64,000 nucleotides of DNA from Clostridia bacterium UC5.1-1C12 (GCA_001305055.1 BBZX01000005.1:1-64000); one strand, 5' to 3'; counted from the first letter of the stretch, positions 49,912 to 60,514 are shown. Numbers and translations: made by a program. The notes: generated by a model from the letters alone, not told the origin.

Positions 49912-50921
49912 CTACATTTCCTTCATGGTCGGATCAAGCGCTTCTTTCAGACCATCTGCCAGCAAGTTGAAGCTAAGCATCAATACTGCCAATACAACTG
50001 CGGGTATCAAGGTCATAAACGGCGCAACTGTAAACGACTTAAAGCCATCAGAAATTAAAACACCCAGTGATACATTTGGTGCCGGAATACCGAGACCGAT
50101 AAATGACAATGTTGTTTCCATGAAAATGGCGTTTGGAATCGAGAACATTGACATGATAATCAATTGACCGATGATATTCGGCAGTATATCCTTAAAGATA
50201 ATTCTGAGATTGCCGGCCCTAAAGTTTTTGAAGCCAGAACATATTCCTGCTCCTTCAGCTTCAGCATCTGCGCACGCGCAACACGGCTCATGCCGATCCA
50301 GCCGGTCAGAATCAATACAAATAAAATCGGTACAATACCCGGTTTTAAAACAATCAGCATTAAGGTTGCGATAACCAAGGTAGGAATCGAATTGATAATT
50401 TCAACGATACGCTGCATCACCATATCAACCTTACCGCCGAAATAACCTGAAATTAAACCATAAGTCATACCGATGATCATATCAACCGCAACTGCCGCTG
50501 CAGCAATGATCAATGAAACACGAGTACCGCTCCAAGTTCTCAGCCATAAATCACGGCCAAGCTCATCAGTACCAAATAGATAGTAAATACCTTCAACACC
50601 TTTTTTGGCATAAACATCGACACCTCTTGACATGCCGTTAAAGATTCCTAATTGCTCGAGGCCAGGCACCTTGGGCGGCAGGCTTTGATGGGCGACATTG
50701 ACACCATTAATCGTATATTCAGACAGCATCGGTGCCAGCACAGCCAATAAAATAATAATCACTATACAAACCAGACCGACCAATGCGCCTTTATTTTCCT
50801 TTAAACGTGCAGCCACGTCTTTCCAGAAAGATTGATTTTCATAAACTTTATCAATGTAAAGATCCTTGCGGTGTGCCAGCTGAAAATCATCCTTAAGGAA
50901 TACTGTATCTTGATTACTCAT
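49912..50921 (-). CDS. oppC: oligopeptide ABC transporter permease OppC (one frame break)
   Basis: About 336 residues with six membrane helices. It starts MSNQDTVFLKDDFQLAHRK; typical features are FGTDELGRDLWLRTWSGTR (family signature before TM2) and the EAA loop around ARAQMLKLKEQEYVLASKTLG. The break near 50215 interrupts GNLRIIFKDILPN; the rest (LSFIGLGIPAPNVSLGVLI) is clean. With OppB it forms the channel. Starts eight bases before the oppB stop. Confidence 0.92.
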
Positions 50922-51855
50922 TGGTACCTCCTTTTACTAAGCGAATCCGCGGATCAATTACACCATATAATAAATCGACAGCAAACATTACAATTACATA
51001 AAGCAAACTGTAAATAAATGCGCATGCCATAACCACATTATAATCATTAGCCTGAATTCCCATTGTCAGCAGCTGACCGATACCTGGAATTGAAAACATT
51101 TTTTCAATAACCAATGAGCCGGTCATAACGCCTACGATCAGCGGTGCCATAACGGTGATTACCGGAATCAGCGTATTGCGCAGCGCATGACGGAAAATCA
51201 GAATCGGACGTGACAGCCCCTTTGATTGAGCAAGCAGCATGTATTCACTGCCTAAAACATCAACCATTTCACTGCGGGTAAAACGGGCAATCTGTGCGAT
51301 TGAGAACAATGAGAGCGCGATGGTCGGCATAATACTGGAAACAAATGGTTTCTGCAGCATAAAGATTGACGGCAGCCAATTCAATGTTTTCGAGAACAAT
51401 AAGATAAACAACATGGCAAACAGAAAGTTAGGTATTGAAACGCCTAATACCGCAAAGACAGATGTCAAGGTGTCAATCCAAGTATTTTTCTTTAAGGCTG
51501 ATACAATACCAAGCACGATACCTACCGGAACGCCGACAATAATTGCCTGCAAACCAAGGCGAATAGATACCCATAAACGAGCATCAAGCATCTGAGAAAT
51601 CGGCATATTCTTCTGAATCGAATAGCTGACACCCAAATCACCTCGAAGCATCATCACCACATAATCTACAAAGCGCACCAGGAATGGCCGATTCAAACCG
51701 TATTTAGTTTCAATGATCAAACGCTGGGCATCAGTCAGCTTTTCATCATTGAATGGTGTACCAGGCATGAATTCAAGCATCAAATACAAGACAAACAAAA
51801 TAACCAAAAGGGTGACCGCCGATATAGCGACACGCTTTAGTACATATTTTGTCAT
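50914..51855 (-). CDS. oppB: oligopeptide ABC transporter permease OppB
   Basis: A 313-residue intact permease. MTKYVLKRVAISAVTLLVIL opens the first helix; MPGTPFNDEKLT, ETKYGLNRPFLVRFVDYV, RFTRSEMVDVLGSEYMLLAQSKGL (EAA loop) and MTGSLVIEKMFSIPGIGQL are family marks. It lies after an internal terminator that follows oppA, so full expression of oppBCDF depends on read-through. Confidence 0.93.
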   Translation of the reverse strand: MTKYVLKRVAISAVTLLVILFVLYLMLEFMPGTPFNDEKLTDAQRLIIETKYGLNRPFLVRFVDYVVMMLRGDLGVSYSIQKNMPISQMLDARLWVSIRLGLQAIIVGVPVGIVLGIVSALKKNTWIDTLTSVFAVLGVSIPNFLFAMLFILLFSKTLNWLPSIFMLQKPFVSSIMPTIALSLFSIAQIARFTRSEMVDVLGSEYMLLAQSKGLSRPILIFRHALRNTLIPVITVMAPLIVGVMTGSLVIEKMFSIPGIGQLLTMGIQANDYNVVMACAFIYSLLYVIVMFAVDLLYGVIDPRIRLVKGGTNE

Positions 51856-51885
51856 TTTACCCCTCCTTTTCGTATGATTAAAAAT

Positions 51886-51917
51886 AAAACAGCACAGTGC
51901 GAGAGCACTGTACTGTT
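51886..51917 (-). terminator. partial terminator between oppA and oppB
   Basis: AACAGCACAGTGC (51888-51900) pairs with GCACTGTACTGTT (51905-51917) with one mismatch; TTTTATTTTT follows on the minus strand. It likely lowers expression of oppBCDF below oppA, as in many peptide permease operons. Confidence 0.75.
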
Positions 51918-51928
51918 AGAACTGCTTT

Positions 51929-53566
51929 CTACTCTCTTGTAAGATTCTTATAAATTGTAGGAACGCCTACTGAGTGGAATTCAAATCCGGATACACCTGA
52001 TTTGATCATAACGGCAGAACCAGTCTGATAAACCGGCAGGATGACTGCTTCATCCATAACGATCTTTTCAGCTTGTTTCAATGCTTCCCAGCGAGCACTC
52101 AAATCAGAAGTAAGCTCACCCTTAGTCGCATTTTCAATCAACGCGTCATATTCAGCATTTGACCAATGGCCATAGTTGTAAGAAGCACCCGTAATCCACA
52201 TATCAAGATAAGTCATCGGGTCAGCATAGTCAGGACCCCAGCGAGTTAAACCAATTTCGTAAGTGCCGTTTTGCATCGCCTGCAGACGCGCTTTCTTAGG
52301 CTGCTGCTTCAGATTCAAAGTAACACCCGGCAGTGTTGTTTCGATTTCAGACTTAACAAATTCAGCTACTTTCTTACTTGATTCAGTATCTTCAAATAAC
52401 AATTCATATTCAAACGTATCCTTGCCTAATTCTTTCTTAGCGGCTTCAAAATATTCAAGAGCTTTAGCCTTATCAACATTTAGATAAGTATCCGTTGTAT
52501 CACGGAAATCTTTGCCGTCCGGACCTACTGCCAATTTTACAGGAATTGCGAAATTAGCTGCGATCGAACCATCTTTTAATACATTTTCAGCAATCTGTTC
52601 TTTGTCATAAGCATAAGCAAAGGCAAGACGAAGATTCTGATTTTCTAAACCGGCAACATCTTCATTCGGAGACATATACCATAAATAACCGCCTAAAGTG
52701 ATCGTATATTCAGGAGAATCTTTATACTGTTCAACCATTTCACCAGTCAGCTTAACATAATCAACTGTACCCTGTTCAAAGGCTACCATTGCTGATTGTG
52801 CGTCTTTGATAACCTGGAAGTTTAAATTATCAATTTTAACATTGGCTGCATCATAATAAGCTTCATTCTTAACCATTTCATAGTTAGCACCCTGATTCCA
52901 AGCAGTCATCTTGAATGGGCCGTTAGCTAATAATGCTTCCGGTGTCAATGCATATTGATCACCGAACTGATTAAAGAATTCTTCGTTGATCGGATAGAAT
53001 GATGGGAAAGCCATTAATTGATTAAAGAAAGGAACCGGATGATCGAGTTCAACCTTTAACGTTTTTTCATCAACAGCACTTACACCTAATTCAGATGTTG
53101 CCATTTCACCGTTGGTAACCGCATCCGCATTTTTAATACCTGCTACACCAATCATATAAGCATACTCAGAGGCTGTCGCAGGATCTGCCAAGCGGCGCCA
53201 TGCAAATACGAAATCATTGGCAGTTACAGCCGTTCCGTTATCCCAATTCGCATCACGTAATGTGAATGTATAAGTTAGTCCGTCTTCGCTTACCTGTTCA
53301 TCGGCAGCAATTGCTAAAACAGCGTTGCCATCAGCGTCTAATGTATATAAACCTTCAATTGTAGCTGCAATCGCTTCAAATGAAGTACCATCAGTCGCAA
53401 GATTTGAATCCATTGAAGAAAGTTCTACATCATTGGCAATCGTTACCGTCTTTGCACCGTCTGCAGTTCCTCCATTTCCACCGTTATCTCCATTACCGCC
53501 GCCACCGCAGCCGGCAACCAGCGCTAACGTAAGAAATCCGGTAAGAAGCATTTTAAGCTTTTTCAT
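51929..53566 (-). CDS. oppA: oligopeptide-binding lipoprotein OppA
   Basis: A 545-residue intact extracellular lipoprotein. Lipobox ALVAGCGGG (cysteine near residue 20), then a Gly/Asn-rich spacer and the class C peptide-binding fold: VELSSMDSNLATD, VSEDGLTYTFTLRDANWDNGTAV, FVFAWRRLADPATASEY, and the C-terminal TRWGPDYADPMTYLDM. It captures peptides for OppBCDF. Size and domain order are those of OppA proteins. Confidence 0.93.
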   Translation of the reverse strand: MKKLKMLLTGFLTLALVAGCGGGGNGDNGGNGGTADGAKTVTIANDVELSSMDSNLATDGTSFEAIAATIEGLYTLDADGNAVLAIAADEQVSEDGLTYTFTLRDANWDNGTAVTANDFVFAWRRLADPATASEYAYMIGVAGIKNADAVTNGEMATSELGVSAVDEKTLKVELDHPVPFFNQLMAFPSFYPINEEFFNQFGDQYALTPEALLANGPFKMTAWNQGANYEMVKNEAYYDAANVKIDNLNFQVIKDAQSAMVAFEQGTVDYVKLTGEMVEQYKDSPEYTITLGGYLWYMSPNEDVAGLENQNLRLAFAYAYDKEQIAENVLKDGSIAANFAIPVKLAVGPDGKDFRDTTDTYLNVDKAKALEYFEAAKKELGKDTFEYELLFEDTESSKKVAEFVKSEIETTLPGVTLNLKQQPKKARLQAMQNGTYEIGLTRWGPDYADPMTYLDMWITGASYNYGHWSNAEYDALIENATKGELTSDLSARWEALKQAEKIVMDEAVILPVYQTGSAVMIKSGVSGFEFHSVGVPTIYKNLTRE

Positions 53567-53616
53567 AGTATTTCCTCCCTAACTTGTCCAAGCATATAAG
53601 ATACTTGATTGATGTT

Positions 53617-53646
53617 AGTATAAACCCTCTTTTCACACATTGTCAA
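53617..53646 (-). promoter_or_regulatory. oppA promoter
   Basis: Minus-strand TTGACA (53641-53646), 18-base spacer, TATACT (53617-53622), about 50 bases upstream of the oppA ATG. Confidence 0.7.
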
Positions 53647-53649
53647 GAA

Positions 53650-53895
53650 AAATTTCATTTCATTTTCATATTAAATGAAATATTTTACAATATCATTTCA
53701 TATTTAACAAAATTGTAAGAAAGCTTGATATCATAAGCCTTTTGCACATTTGTCAAATTATATTAGTTTTATAAAGAATACAAATGTATCCAAAATGAGG
53801 ACATATCGATATAATTTTATGACGTGAATGATTGGATGAAAGTGTAGTTTTTGGAATTTTATGTGAATAATGAAAAGTTGAGCTTTCATACAGAC
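53650..53895. other. AT-rich region upstream of oppA
   Basis: No gene. The stretch has repeated TTTCATTT and TTTCATATT(A/T)AA segments in both orientations (about 53655-53705), which may bind a regulator of the opp operon. A clear CodY box is not present. Confidence 0.4.
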
Positions 53896-53897
53896 AA

Positions 53898-53922
53898 AGA
53901 AAAAGTCCGCATCTCACGGACA
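53898..53922 (-). terminator. terminator of the methyltransferase gene
   Basis: GTCCG (53905-53909) pairs with CGGAC (53917-53921), with TTTTTC after it on the minus strand. Confidence 0.65.
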
Positions 53923-54454
53923 TTAATGTTTGTCGATCAGCAGCAGATAAGGTGCCTTATATCGGTTAGTTAATTGTATCCTAGTCACATCATAAATCTT
54001 AGCAGGTAATTTTTCACAGTAGGTTTCAATTTCCACACTTTCCGCAAGACCCTGCGCAAACCCTGGATATAATACAAGGACTATCCGGCCGCCTGCCAGA
54101 AGTTTGGCAGCATCTGATCAAGGGCGCTGATGACCTCAAGCGGCTGTGTCGTTATGGTTTTATCTCCATGGGGCAGATAGCCAAGATTAAAGATTCCGGC
54201 CTTAAACTGATCAACAGTATCCGCCGCCTCAGCATGTGAGGCAAGAATCAATTCCGCGCTGAGTTTTCTTTCAGCCAGTGCCTGCTTGGTAAGCTTGATT
54301 GCTTCCATTTGAATATCAAAACCAAATACATGCTGACAATGGGCAGCTAGAAAACATGTATCAAACCCCTGCCCGCATGTAAAATCGATGGCTGTATCTG
54401 CTTCACTCAGTACTTCACTCAAGAAGTCATGCGCTAAATCAACGATTTTTTCAT
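53923..54454 (-). CDS. class I methyltransferase of the YtqB/rRNA-methylase type (two frame breaks)
   Basis: About 177 residues. It starts KIVDLAHDFLSE and has AIDFTCGQGFDTCFLA for S-adenosylmethionine, FGFDIQMEAIKLTKQAL, and FNLGYLPHGDKTITT, the catalytic-like NxGYLPxGD motif of the PF06962 (YtqB) family; these methylate RNA (tRNA or rRNA) at an unknown or tRNA-wobble position. Breaks near 54450 (an A run one short) and 54105 (missing base); the C-terminus is LVLYPGFAQGLAESVEIETYC. Divergent from the CCA-adding enzyme, with which it shares a 70-base promoter region. Confidence 0.82.
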
Positions 54455-54525
54455 ATTCAATTCCTCATTTCACGATAAGTATACCATTAAATGATATAAT
54501 AGGTACATTAAGAAGGAGTGTATTC

Positions 54526-55764
54526 ATGCAACTATTTTATATAGAACCTGAACTATCAGCAATTTACAGTCAATTAATAAATCATGGTTATGAAGCCTAT
54601 TTTGTAGGTGGCTGCGTTCGTGATGCATTAATGGGTATCCGCCCTCATGATTATGACATTACGACCTCTGCTATGCCGGAAGAAATCATCGCCTGTTTTG
54701 ATGAAAGATTCAAAATCATTCCCACCGGCTTGAAGCATGGAACAATAACTGTTTGTTATAAGAAGCAAATGGTTGAAATCACTGCCTTCCGCACTCAGGA
54801 GGTGTATGAGAATCATCGCACCCCTTCCTCACTTACTTTTACCCGTTCGTTAAGCGAAGACCTTAAACGGCGTGATTTTACCATCAATGCGATAGCCTAT
54901 GATCCAATTAAAGGTCTGATCGATGAACATCACGGGTTAACAGATTTAAAGATCGGTTTGATACGCTGTGTTGGTGATCCAAAGGAACGCTTTAAGGAAG
55001 ACGCATTGCGTATCCTACGCTGCGTTCGCTTTGCCCACCGTTTCAATTTCAATATCGAAAAGAATACTCAACATGCATTGATCGGCAGCCGCCATTATCT
55101 GCATGATATATCCATTGAACGTATTACCGGTGAATTCTTCGGTATGCTGATGGATGGCAAAGCAAACCTATTGCTATTATTGAAGGAGCTTCAGCTGATT
55201 GAATATCTACTGCCGCAATATAATGACATGAACAATGATGATATAGAGAATCTTTCATTATTGCTTGATCAGATGCCTGATAAGCTGACGAGTAAGCTTG
55301 CCATGCTGCTGCTCCCCGTCAAAGAAGATGCCGAAATGATCCTGAAGCTATGGAAAACAAGCAATCAGCTAGCAAATACTGTATTATCGCTCATTCATGC
55401 TTTGCATACGCCGATAAGCAGCCGATATGAATTAAGAAAATGCTTGTATGAACATCATAACGATCTTGAATGGATGTTTGAATTGCTGAATATGCGGCAG
55501 ATTCTTTTTCATGAAGATCAGCAAAATTTAGATCTGCTGAAGCAATTAAGCAAGGAGGAGCTGATTGACCGCAGCAAATTGGCAGTCAATGGAACAGAGT
55601 GCATAGAGCTTGGTTATCAAGGTAAAGCAATCAGTGAAATTATGAATCAGCTCATCGATAGTATTTTAAAGGATGAATTAACCAATGAGCATGATGATTT
55701 GATTCATTACTTAAAAAACACAAAAAGTGATTTATTTATATCTTTTTATTGCCAATATTCATGA
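54526..55764 (+). CDS. cca: CCA tRNA nucleotidyltransferase
   Basis: A 412-residue intact class II nucleotidyltransferase that adds or repairs the CCA end of tRNA. FVGGCVRDALMGIRPHDYDITT holds the two metal Asp residues, then FRTQEVYENHRTP, RDFTINAIAYDP and GLIRCVGDPKERFKEDALRILRCVRFAHRF. The start at 54526 has AAGGAG upstream and an extended -10 (TGA-TATAAT, 54492-54500). No HD domain is seen, typical of Firmicutes. Divergent from the methyltransferase gene. Confidence 0.93.
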   Translation: MQLFYIEPELSAIYSQLINHGYEAYFVGGCVRDALMGIRPHDYDITTSAMPEEIIACFDERFKIIPTGLKHGTITVCYKKQMVEITAFRTQEVYENHRTPSSLTFTRSLSEDLKRRDFTINAIAYDPIKGLIDEHHGLTDLKIGLIRCVGDPKERFKEDALRILRCVRFAHRFNFNIEKNTQHALIGSRHYLHDISIERITGEFFGMLMDGKANLLLLLKELQLIEYLLPQYNDMNNDDIENLSLLLDQMPDKLTSKLAMLLLPVKEDAEMILKLWKTSNQLANTVLSLIHALHTPISSRYELRKCLYEHHNDLEWMFELLNMRQILFHEDQQNLDLLKQLSKEELIDRSKLAVNGTECIELGYQGKAISEIMNQLIDSILKDELTNEHDDLIHYLKNTKSDLFISFYCQYS

Positions 55765-55822
55765 TATGTGATATATTTGTCTTATAAAGTGATAAATAAC
55801 TCACTAGGAGGCAATAATTTCA

Positions 55823-56482
55823 ATGAATAAAAAGAAAACTAGAGGATTTAGTGCAGCCGGTATTCTCGTTGTCTTGCTCCTGCTTTTAGCCATAGGTTAT
55901 GATTTGAGCTATAATAACGGACGTATTGTTTATCCGATGGATTACAGTACCTATGTATTCCAGATCAAAGACCTGCCGTTATTAACCGCTGTAATACTGG
56001 TTATTATTTATGTTATTGTTTTGATCTTTACACTTTTTTCTTCTATAAGAAACAGCCAAAAACAGCAGCTGAATCAAAATAAGACCCGCACAATCAATCC
56101 ATTGCTCGGCTATCTGGGTTTTCTTGGCTTCCTCGGCTTTCTTGGCTTTTGGACTTACCAGATCGATTCATCGATCTACCCATTCTGCTTTTTCGGCTTT
56201 TTTGGTTTCTTCAGTTTCTTTCTTGAAGGCAAAATGTCCAACCTGCTGATTGATGAAAGGTTCAGACAAAATGCTCAGGCAGCACAGCTTAAAGCACTGA
56301 AAATAGGTTTTTCAATACTGTTTCTGGCTGTCCTCATTATTGCACAGGGACGTTTTCTCAATAACCTTGATGCTGTCGCAATCATGCTGATCATCACCCT
56401 GTCGCTTGATTTTGCCTTGACCTTATTTCTGAGTGAATATTTCCTTTATCGTCTTGATCAGGATGAAAACTTTGCGGAGTAA
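55823..56482 (+). CDS. DUF3796 membrane protein
   Basis: A 219-residue intact membrane protein. Four or more helices; the central [19 protein letters not shown] is a glycine/phenylalanine/leucine repeat characteristic of DUF3796, followed by [20 protein letters not shown] further helix pair lies in the C-terminus (residues 155-210). It is paired with an XRE regulator two bases downstream, as in other Firmicutes. Function is not known. A CTAGGAGG site precedes the start. Confidence 0.75.
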   Translation: MNKKKTRGFSAAGILVVLLLLLAIGYDLSYNNGRIVYPMDYSTYVFQIKDLPLLTAVILVIIYVIVLIFTLFSSIRNSQKQQLNQNKTRTINPLLGYLGFLGFLGFLGFWTYQIDSSIYPFCFFGFFGFFSFFLEGKMSNLLIDERFRQNAQAAQLKALKIGFSILFLAVLIIAQGRFLNNLDAVAIMLIITLSLDFALTLFLSEYFLYRLDQDENFAE

Positions 56483-56484
56483 GC

Positions 56485-56685
56485 ATGGCAGAATTTATAT
56501 GTAACCTTAAGAAGTATCGGCTTCTAAATGATATGACCCAAGAACAGCTGGCAGAATTAGTCGGGGTACGCCGGGAAACAATTATGCGCTTAGAAAAAGC
56601 TCAATATAATCCTTCCTTAAAATTGGCTGTTGACATATCAAGAGCCGTACATGCTTCCATTGAAGAAATCTTTGTTTTTGAATAA
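56485..56685 (+). CDS. XRE-family transcriptional regulator
   Basis: A 66-residue helix-turn-helix protein consisting almost only of the Cro/C1 fold: [45 protein letters not shown]. It starts two bases after the DUF3796 gene and is thus its operon partner, probably regulating the pair. Many homologues of this size act as DNA-binding repressors responsive to nothing known. Confidence 0.88.
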   Translation: MAEFICNLKKYRLLNDMTQEQLAELVGVRRETIMRLEKAQYNPSLKLAVDISRAVHASIEEIFVFE

Positions 56686-56689
56686 ACCG

Positions 56690-56730
56690 GCTCTGCCGGG
56701 TGTGTTTACATCCATACAGAGCCTTTTTTA
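56690..56730 (+). terminator. terminator between the DUF3796/XRE operon and the LURP gene
   Basis: GGCTCTG (56689-56695) pairs with CAGAGCC (56717-56723), followed by TTTTTTTATT. It may also work for the convergent minus-strand gene. Confidence 0.75.
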
Positions 56731-57198
56731 TTAGTTCTTACAGTTTGCCGCATCAATCGCAATTACTAAGAGCAAACCATTAATTTCATCCTTTTCATCG
56801 GCAAAATCAAGGACATATGTATCGCCCCAAGCAAACAATTTTTTACTGATATTCAAAACCAATTTATCACCATCATAAACATCGTAATTCCATCCGGTAT
56901 AATTGCCTTCAACCAACCAGCCCTTAAAATTCACCTCATAGTTATTTTTAAAGAAGGAAAAATTTTTATAAATCGTGCCCACTGTTTCACCTTGAATTTC
57001 AATTGAAAATTCCGGCAGGAATGAAAACACCTTTTCATGGATAATACCTACTTCATTACCGCTGTGATCATAAACATGCAGCTGATGTCCCCAAGAAAAA
57101 ATTTCTGCTTCAACATAATATTTCGGATTCTCAAACTCATCATAGATATCATAAGTATCTGACCATGAAAACACTCGCTGTTTAATTAATAATTTCAT
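56731..57198 (-). CDS. LURP-one-related/Tubby-C family protein
   Basis: A 155-residue intact protein with repeated beta strands and aromatic turns: IKQRVFSWSDTYDIYDEFENPKYYVE, FSWGHQLHVYDHSGNEVGIIHEK, GNYTGWNYDVYDGDKLVLNISKKLF. This is the LURP-one/YxjI pattern, a phospholipid-scramblase-like beta barrel of unknown function in bacteria. It is monocistronic, convergent with the XRE pair. Confidence 0.75.
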   Translation of the reverse strand: MKLLIKQRVFSWSDTYDIYDEFENPKYYVEAEIFSWGHQLHVYDHSGNEVGIIHEKVFSFLPEFSIEIQGETVGTIYKNFSFFKNNYEVNFKGWLVEGNYTGWNYDVYDGDKLVLNISKKLFAWGDTYVLDFADEKDEINGLLLVIAIDAANCKN

Positions 57199-57308
57199 TT
57201 TTATCTCCTCTTTATGCTGATATTATATCATTTAACCTAAAAAATCAGCTAAGCTTACAAATGCGTCATACAAATATGAAAAGAATCATGGTTTTGTCAT
57301 AAAAAGGT

Positions 57309-57337
57309 TTGAAACATATTCAAAAGCAAAGTATAAT
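57309..57337 (+). promoter_or_regulatory. gltX promoter
   Basis: TTGAAA (57309-57314), 17-base spacer, TATAAT (57332-57337); the ATG of gltX lies 25 bases downstream after a GAGGGG site. Confidence 0.8.
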
Positions 57338-57361
57338 AAGAACCGTGAAAGAGGGGTTAGG

Positions 57362-58821
57362 ATGACAAAAGTAAGAACTCGTTTTGCGCCAAGTCCTACC
57401 GGTTATATGCATATCGGTAATTTGCGAACTGCTCTTTATGAATATTTAGTCGCAAAAAAGAAGATGACGGCGTTTTTATTTTAAGAATTGAAGATACGGA
57501 CCAAGGCCGCTTGGTTGAAGGTGCCACAGATATTATTTATGAAACATTAAAGCAATGCGGATTAAGTCATGATGAAGGGCCGGATATCGGCGGAGAGTAT
57601 GGACCTTATGTACAATCTGAACGGATGCGCTCAGGTATCTATAAGGAATATGCCATGAAGCTAGTCGAACTGGGCGGCGCGCATGTCTGCTTCTGTAAAG
57701 AGGAAGATATTGAAGCTCAGCGTCAAGAAGTGATGGCCGCCGGTTTATCTTTTAAATATGATGACCCATGTAAACATTTAAGCAGGGAAGAAATTGACGC
57801 AAGAATAGCAGCCGGTGAAGCTTATGTTATTCGTCAAAACATTGATCCAGCCGGTACAACTTCATTTGAAGATGAAGTTTATGGTACCATTACGGTTGAT
57901 AACGCAACGCTTGATGAAAGTATTTTGCTGAAATCAGATGGTTTCCCTACCTATAACTTTGCCAACATCATCGATGATCATATGATGGATATAACTCATG
58001 TAGTCCGCGGGAATGAATATCTTTCAAGCACACCGAAATATAACCTGATTTATCAGGCTTTCGATTGGAAAATCCCAACCTACATTCACTGTCCGCCAGT
58101 GATGAAAGATGAACAGCACAAGCTGTCAAAACGTAATGGTGATGCTTCATTCCAGGATCTTGTTGCGAAAGGCTATCTGCCGGAAGCGATAATCAATTAC
58201 ATTGCGCTGTTAGGCTGGGCACCGGAAAATGAACAAGAGATTTATAGCTTAGAGGAATTAAAGAAAGCCTTCAACGTGAAACGCATCAATACCTCAGGAG
58301 CTATCTTTGATATTGAAAAGCTGACTTGGATGAATGGCATGTATCTGCGTAAGATGGAACTGGAAGAATTTTATGAATTAGTTCTGCCATATATCAATCA
58401 AGCGGTTAAGACTGAAAGCTATGATAAAAAAGAAATTGCGAAAATTCTTCAAACCCGTGTTTCAGTATTAAATGAAATACCGGAAATGATCGATTTCTTC
58501 GACAATTATCCTGCTTACAGTAATGAATTGTATATCAACAAGAAAATGAAAACAAATGAGGAAATTTCATTGAATTCATTGATTGCGGCCAGAAAAGAGC
58601 TGTCAGGCTTAAGTGAATGGAGTGAAACTTCAATTCATGATACATTAATGAATTTAGTTCAAACTTTAGGAATTAAGAATGGTCAGCTGCTGTTCCCAGT
58701 GCGTATTGCCGTATCAGGCAAACAAATGACACCGGGCGGTGCGATTGAAATTGCGGAAATTATCGGCAGGGAAGAAACCCTCCGCCGTATCGATGCATCT
58801 ATTGCTCAATTACAAAAATAA
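57362..58821 (+). CDS. gltX: glutamate--tRNA ligase (one frame break)
   Basis: About 486 residues. Class I synthetase: [20 protein letters not shown] (HIGH variant) at the start, then [40 protein letters not shown], and [11 protein letters not shown] (KMSKS loop), with the helical anticodon-binding C-terminus. It loads Glu on tRNA-Glu and, in many Firmicutes, on tRNA-Gln. The frame is lost at 57450-57456 where a run of six As should be seven. No other break. Confidence 0.95.
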
Positions 58822-58825
58822 AAGA

Positions 58826-58868
58826 AATCCTGCAAATCAGTCAGCTGAAAATGCAGGATTTTATTTTT
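58826..58868 (+). terminator. terminator of gltX
   Basis: AATCCTGCA (58826-58834) pairs with TGCAGGATT (58852-58860); TTATTTTTT follows. Confidence 0.8.
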
Positions 58869-58892
58869 TATCAAACACAAAAACAGATAATT

Positions 58893-59582
58893 TTAATTTG
58901 TTTCAGTCCCTATGTGTGCCAAGAAATTTAATACAACATCTTTTGCTATAATCGATGCCCGCTTGCAATTTTTATCAAAGTGTTCAAGTCCTGAATGAGC
59001 CGCGGTGTCCGTAATAGTACGAATCGCAATAAAAGGAATTTTATTCACATAGCATACATGGGCAATACCTGCCGTTTCCATATCTACTGATAAAGGTGAA
59101 TATTTTTTATTTATATCTTTTCTCATATTATCCCTTATAAACCTTTCACCTGTAACCATACGTCCAAAATGTATCGTCGAATTATTTTTTGCAATTTGAT
59201 GTGCTGCTTTTAAAAGATCCTCATCAGCGTTGAAATATACGTCTTTCATCCATGGATGGAATTCAGTTAAAATATCATCATCAACATCATGATAAGCAGT
59301 CTGTGTTGAAATAACAGTATCAAAAAGATTGATGCTTTTATCCATACCGCCAGCAGTTCCTGCATTTATAACTGCCTCCACCTGATAAGTATCGATTAAA
59401 ATTTGAGCAGCAACAGCCGCATTAACTTTGCAAACTCCACTATATAAAGCAACAACTGAAACATTTGAAATAGTCCCATGATAAAATTTTAATAAAGCTT
59501 TTTCGCTTATTTTCATGTTATTAATATATGGCAAGAAGGGTTCCAACTCAGAATCTCCTGCACAAATAATACCGAATTTCAT
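58893..59582 (-). CDS. 5'-methylthioadenosine/S-adenosylhomocysteine nucleosidase-like protein
   Basis: A 229-residue intact protein. NAGTAGGMDKSINLFDTVIST and the VDMETAGIAHVCY block with the Glu of the ribose site, plus TITDTAAHSG, match the MTAN family, which splits adenine from methylthioadenosine or S-adenosylhomocysteine. The N-terminal MKFGIICAGDSELEPF differs a little from typical MtnN (IGAM), so another purine or modified nucleoside is possible. Start at 59582 with a GAGGAG site. Codon use looks slightly more AT-rich than its neighbours. Confidence 0.83.
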   Translation of the reverse strand: MKFGIICAGDSELEPFLPYINNMKISEKALLKFYHGTISNVSVVALYSGVCKVNAAVAAQILIDTYQVEAVINAGTAGGMDKSINLFDTVISTQTAYHDVDDDILTEFHPWMKDVYFNADEDLLKAAHQIAKNNSTIHFGRMVTGERFIRDNMRKDINKKYSPLSVDMETAGIAHVCYVNKIPFIAIRTITDTAAHSGLEHFDKNCKRASIIAKDVVLNFLAHIGTETN

Positions 59583-59702
59583 ATTCATACTCCTCATGAA
59601 TTTAATTTGCTTTTCCAGCATAGACAGGCAGTTCAATTTGAGCTGCATATGCTGCAGCGATCAATCCCCTAAATATACATTTAATGCTGCTTAACATGTA
59701 AA

Positions 59703-60514
59703 TTAAGCCTTCGCTTTCAGCCATGCTGCAGGCATGCTTAAATTAGCCGGCAGTTTTGTCTGCGCATTCCCTCTTGCCGCATTGATCTGTCCCTGAGTCA
59801 GAAAACAGCTATGACTAAGATCTGTATCTCTGAGGTCTGTATCTCGCAGATCAGCTCCCAAAAATTCGTCATCGTTAACCTGCAGCCTCTTAGATCCGCA
59901 GCCATCAGCAGACACATACTGTAATCATGGCCGCTCAGATCAGCCTTCTTGAAATTTCTGCCTGGCGCGTCATAACCTATAATATGCTCCCCGCATGCTT
60001 GACAGCTGATCAATACACATGCTTGCTTTAACCGCTGATTCACTCGATGCCGCAAAGTCTCAATATCACACGCCGCTAACTGAATCGCTGATTCATTTAA
60101 TATTTCCGCGATCTCACAGATGGTTTCATCGATTTCTTTCATCAGCTCCAAATCCTTTAAAAGATCATCAGCCGCCGCCAGATACCAAAGCATTTGATGC
60201 AGCTGCACAGCCTTGATAAAGACATTAAACATTAATGCTTTATCAGTTTGCCGCCAATCAGTCCCCTTAAACACATGCTGAGTCACCCATTGTCCAGCAC
60301 CAAAACAGTCATAAGCCAGACAGCCTTTCATTTTTCTTGAACTTAACTGATCATGGATTTCACACTTAAAATCAGCACATAAGTGCTGACATGGCACCCC
60401 TGCCGCTTTATTCTGTGGGAAACCCTCACTTTTCGCAAAATACAGAGCGGTACAGCAAAGCCCGCAGCATGCCGCACAGTCAATATTAAATCTATTGTCT
60501 AAATTATATCCCAT
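59703..60514 (-). CDS. pentapeptide-repeat protein with N-terminal cysteine cluster (frame break)
   Basis: About 270 residues. The first 90 residues hold many cysteines (CAACCGLCCTALYF, CQHLCADFKCEIH, GCLAYDCFGAGQWV), fit for zinc or iron-sulfur binding. A helical middle follows, and the C-terminal 75 residues contain pentapeptide repeats (FKKADLSGHDYSM, ADLRGCRLTN, LGADLRDTDLRDTDLSHS). A break near 59895 separates the last repeats. The arrangement is known in other Firmicutes and actinobacteria but without a settled function. A start is taken at 60514. Confidence 0.7.

Noticed and set aside
56100..56150. Short tandem DNA repeat in the DUF3796 gene
   Set aside because: It encodes the GFLGFLGF segment that is itself a mark of the family; not a separate element.
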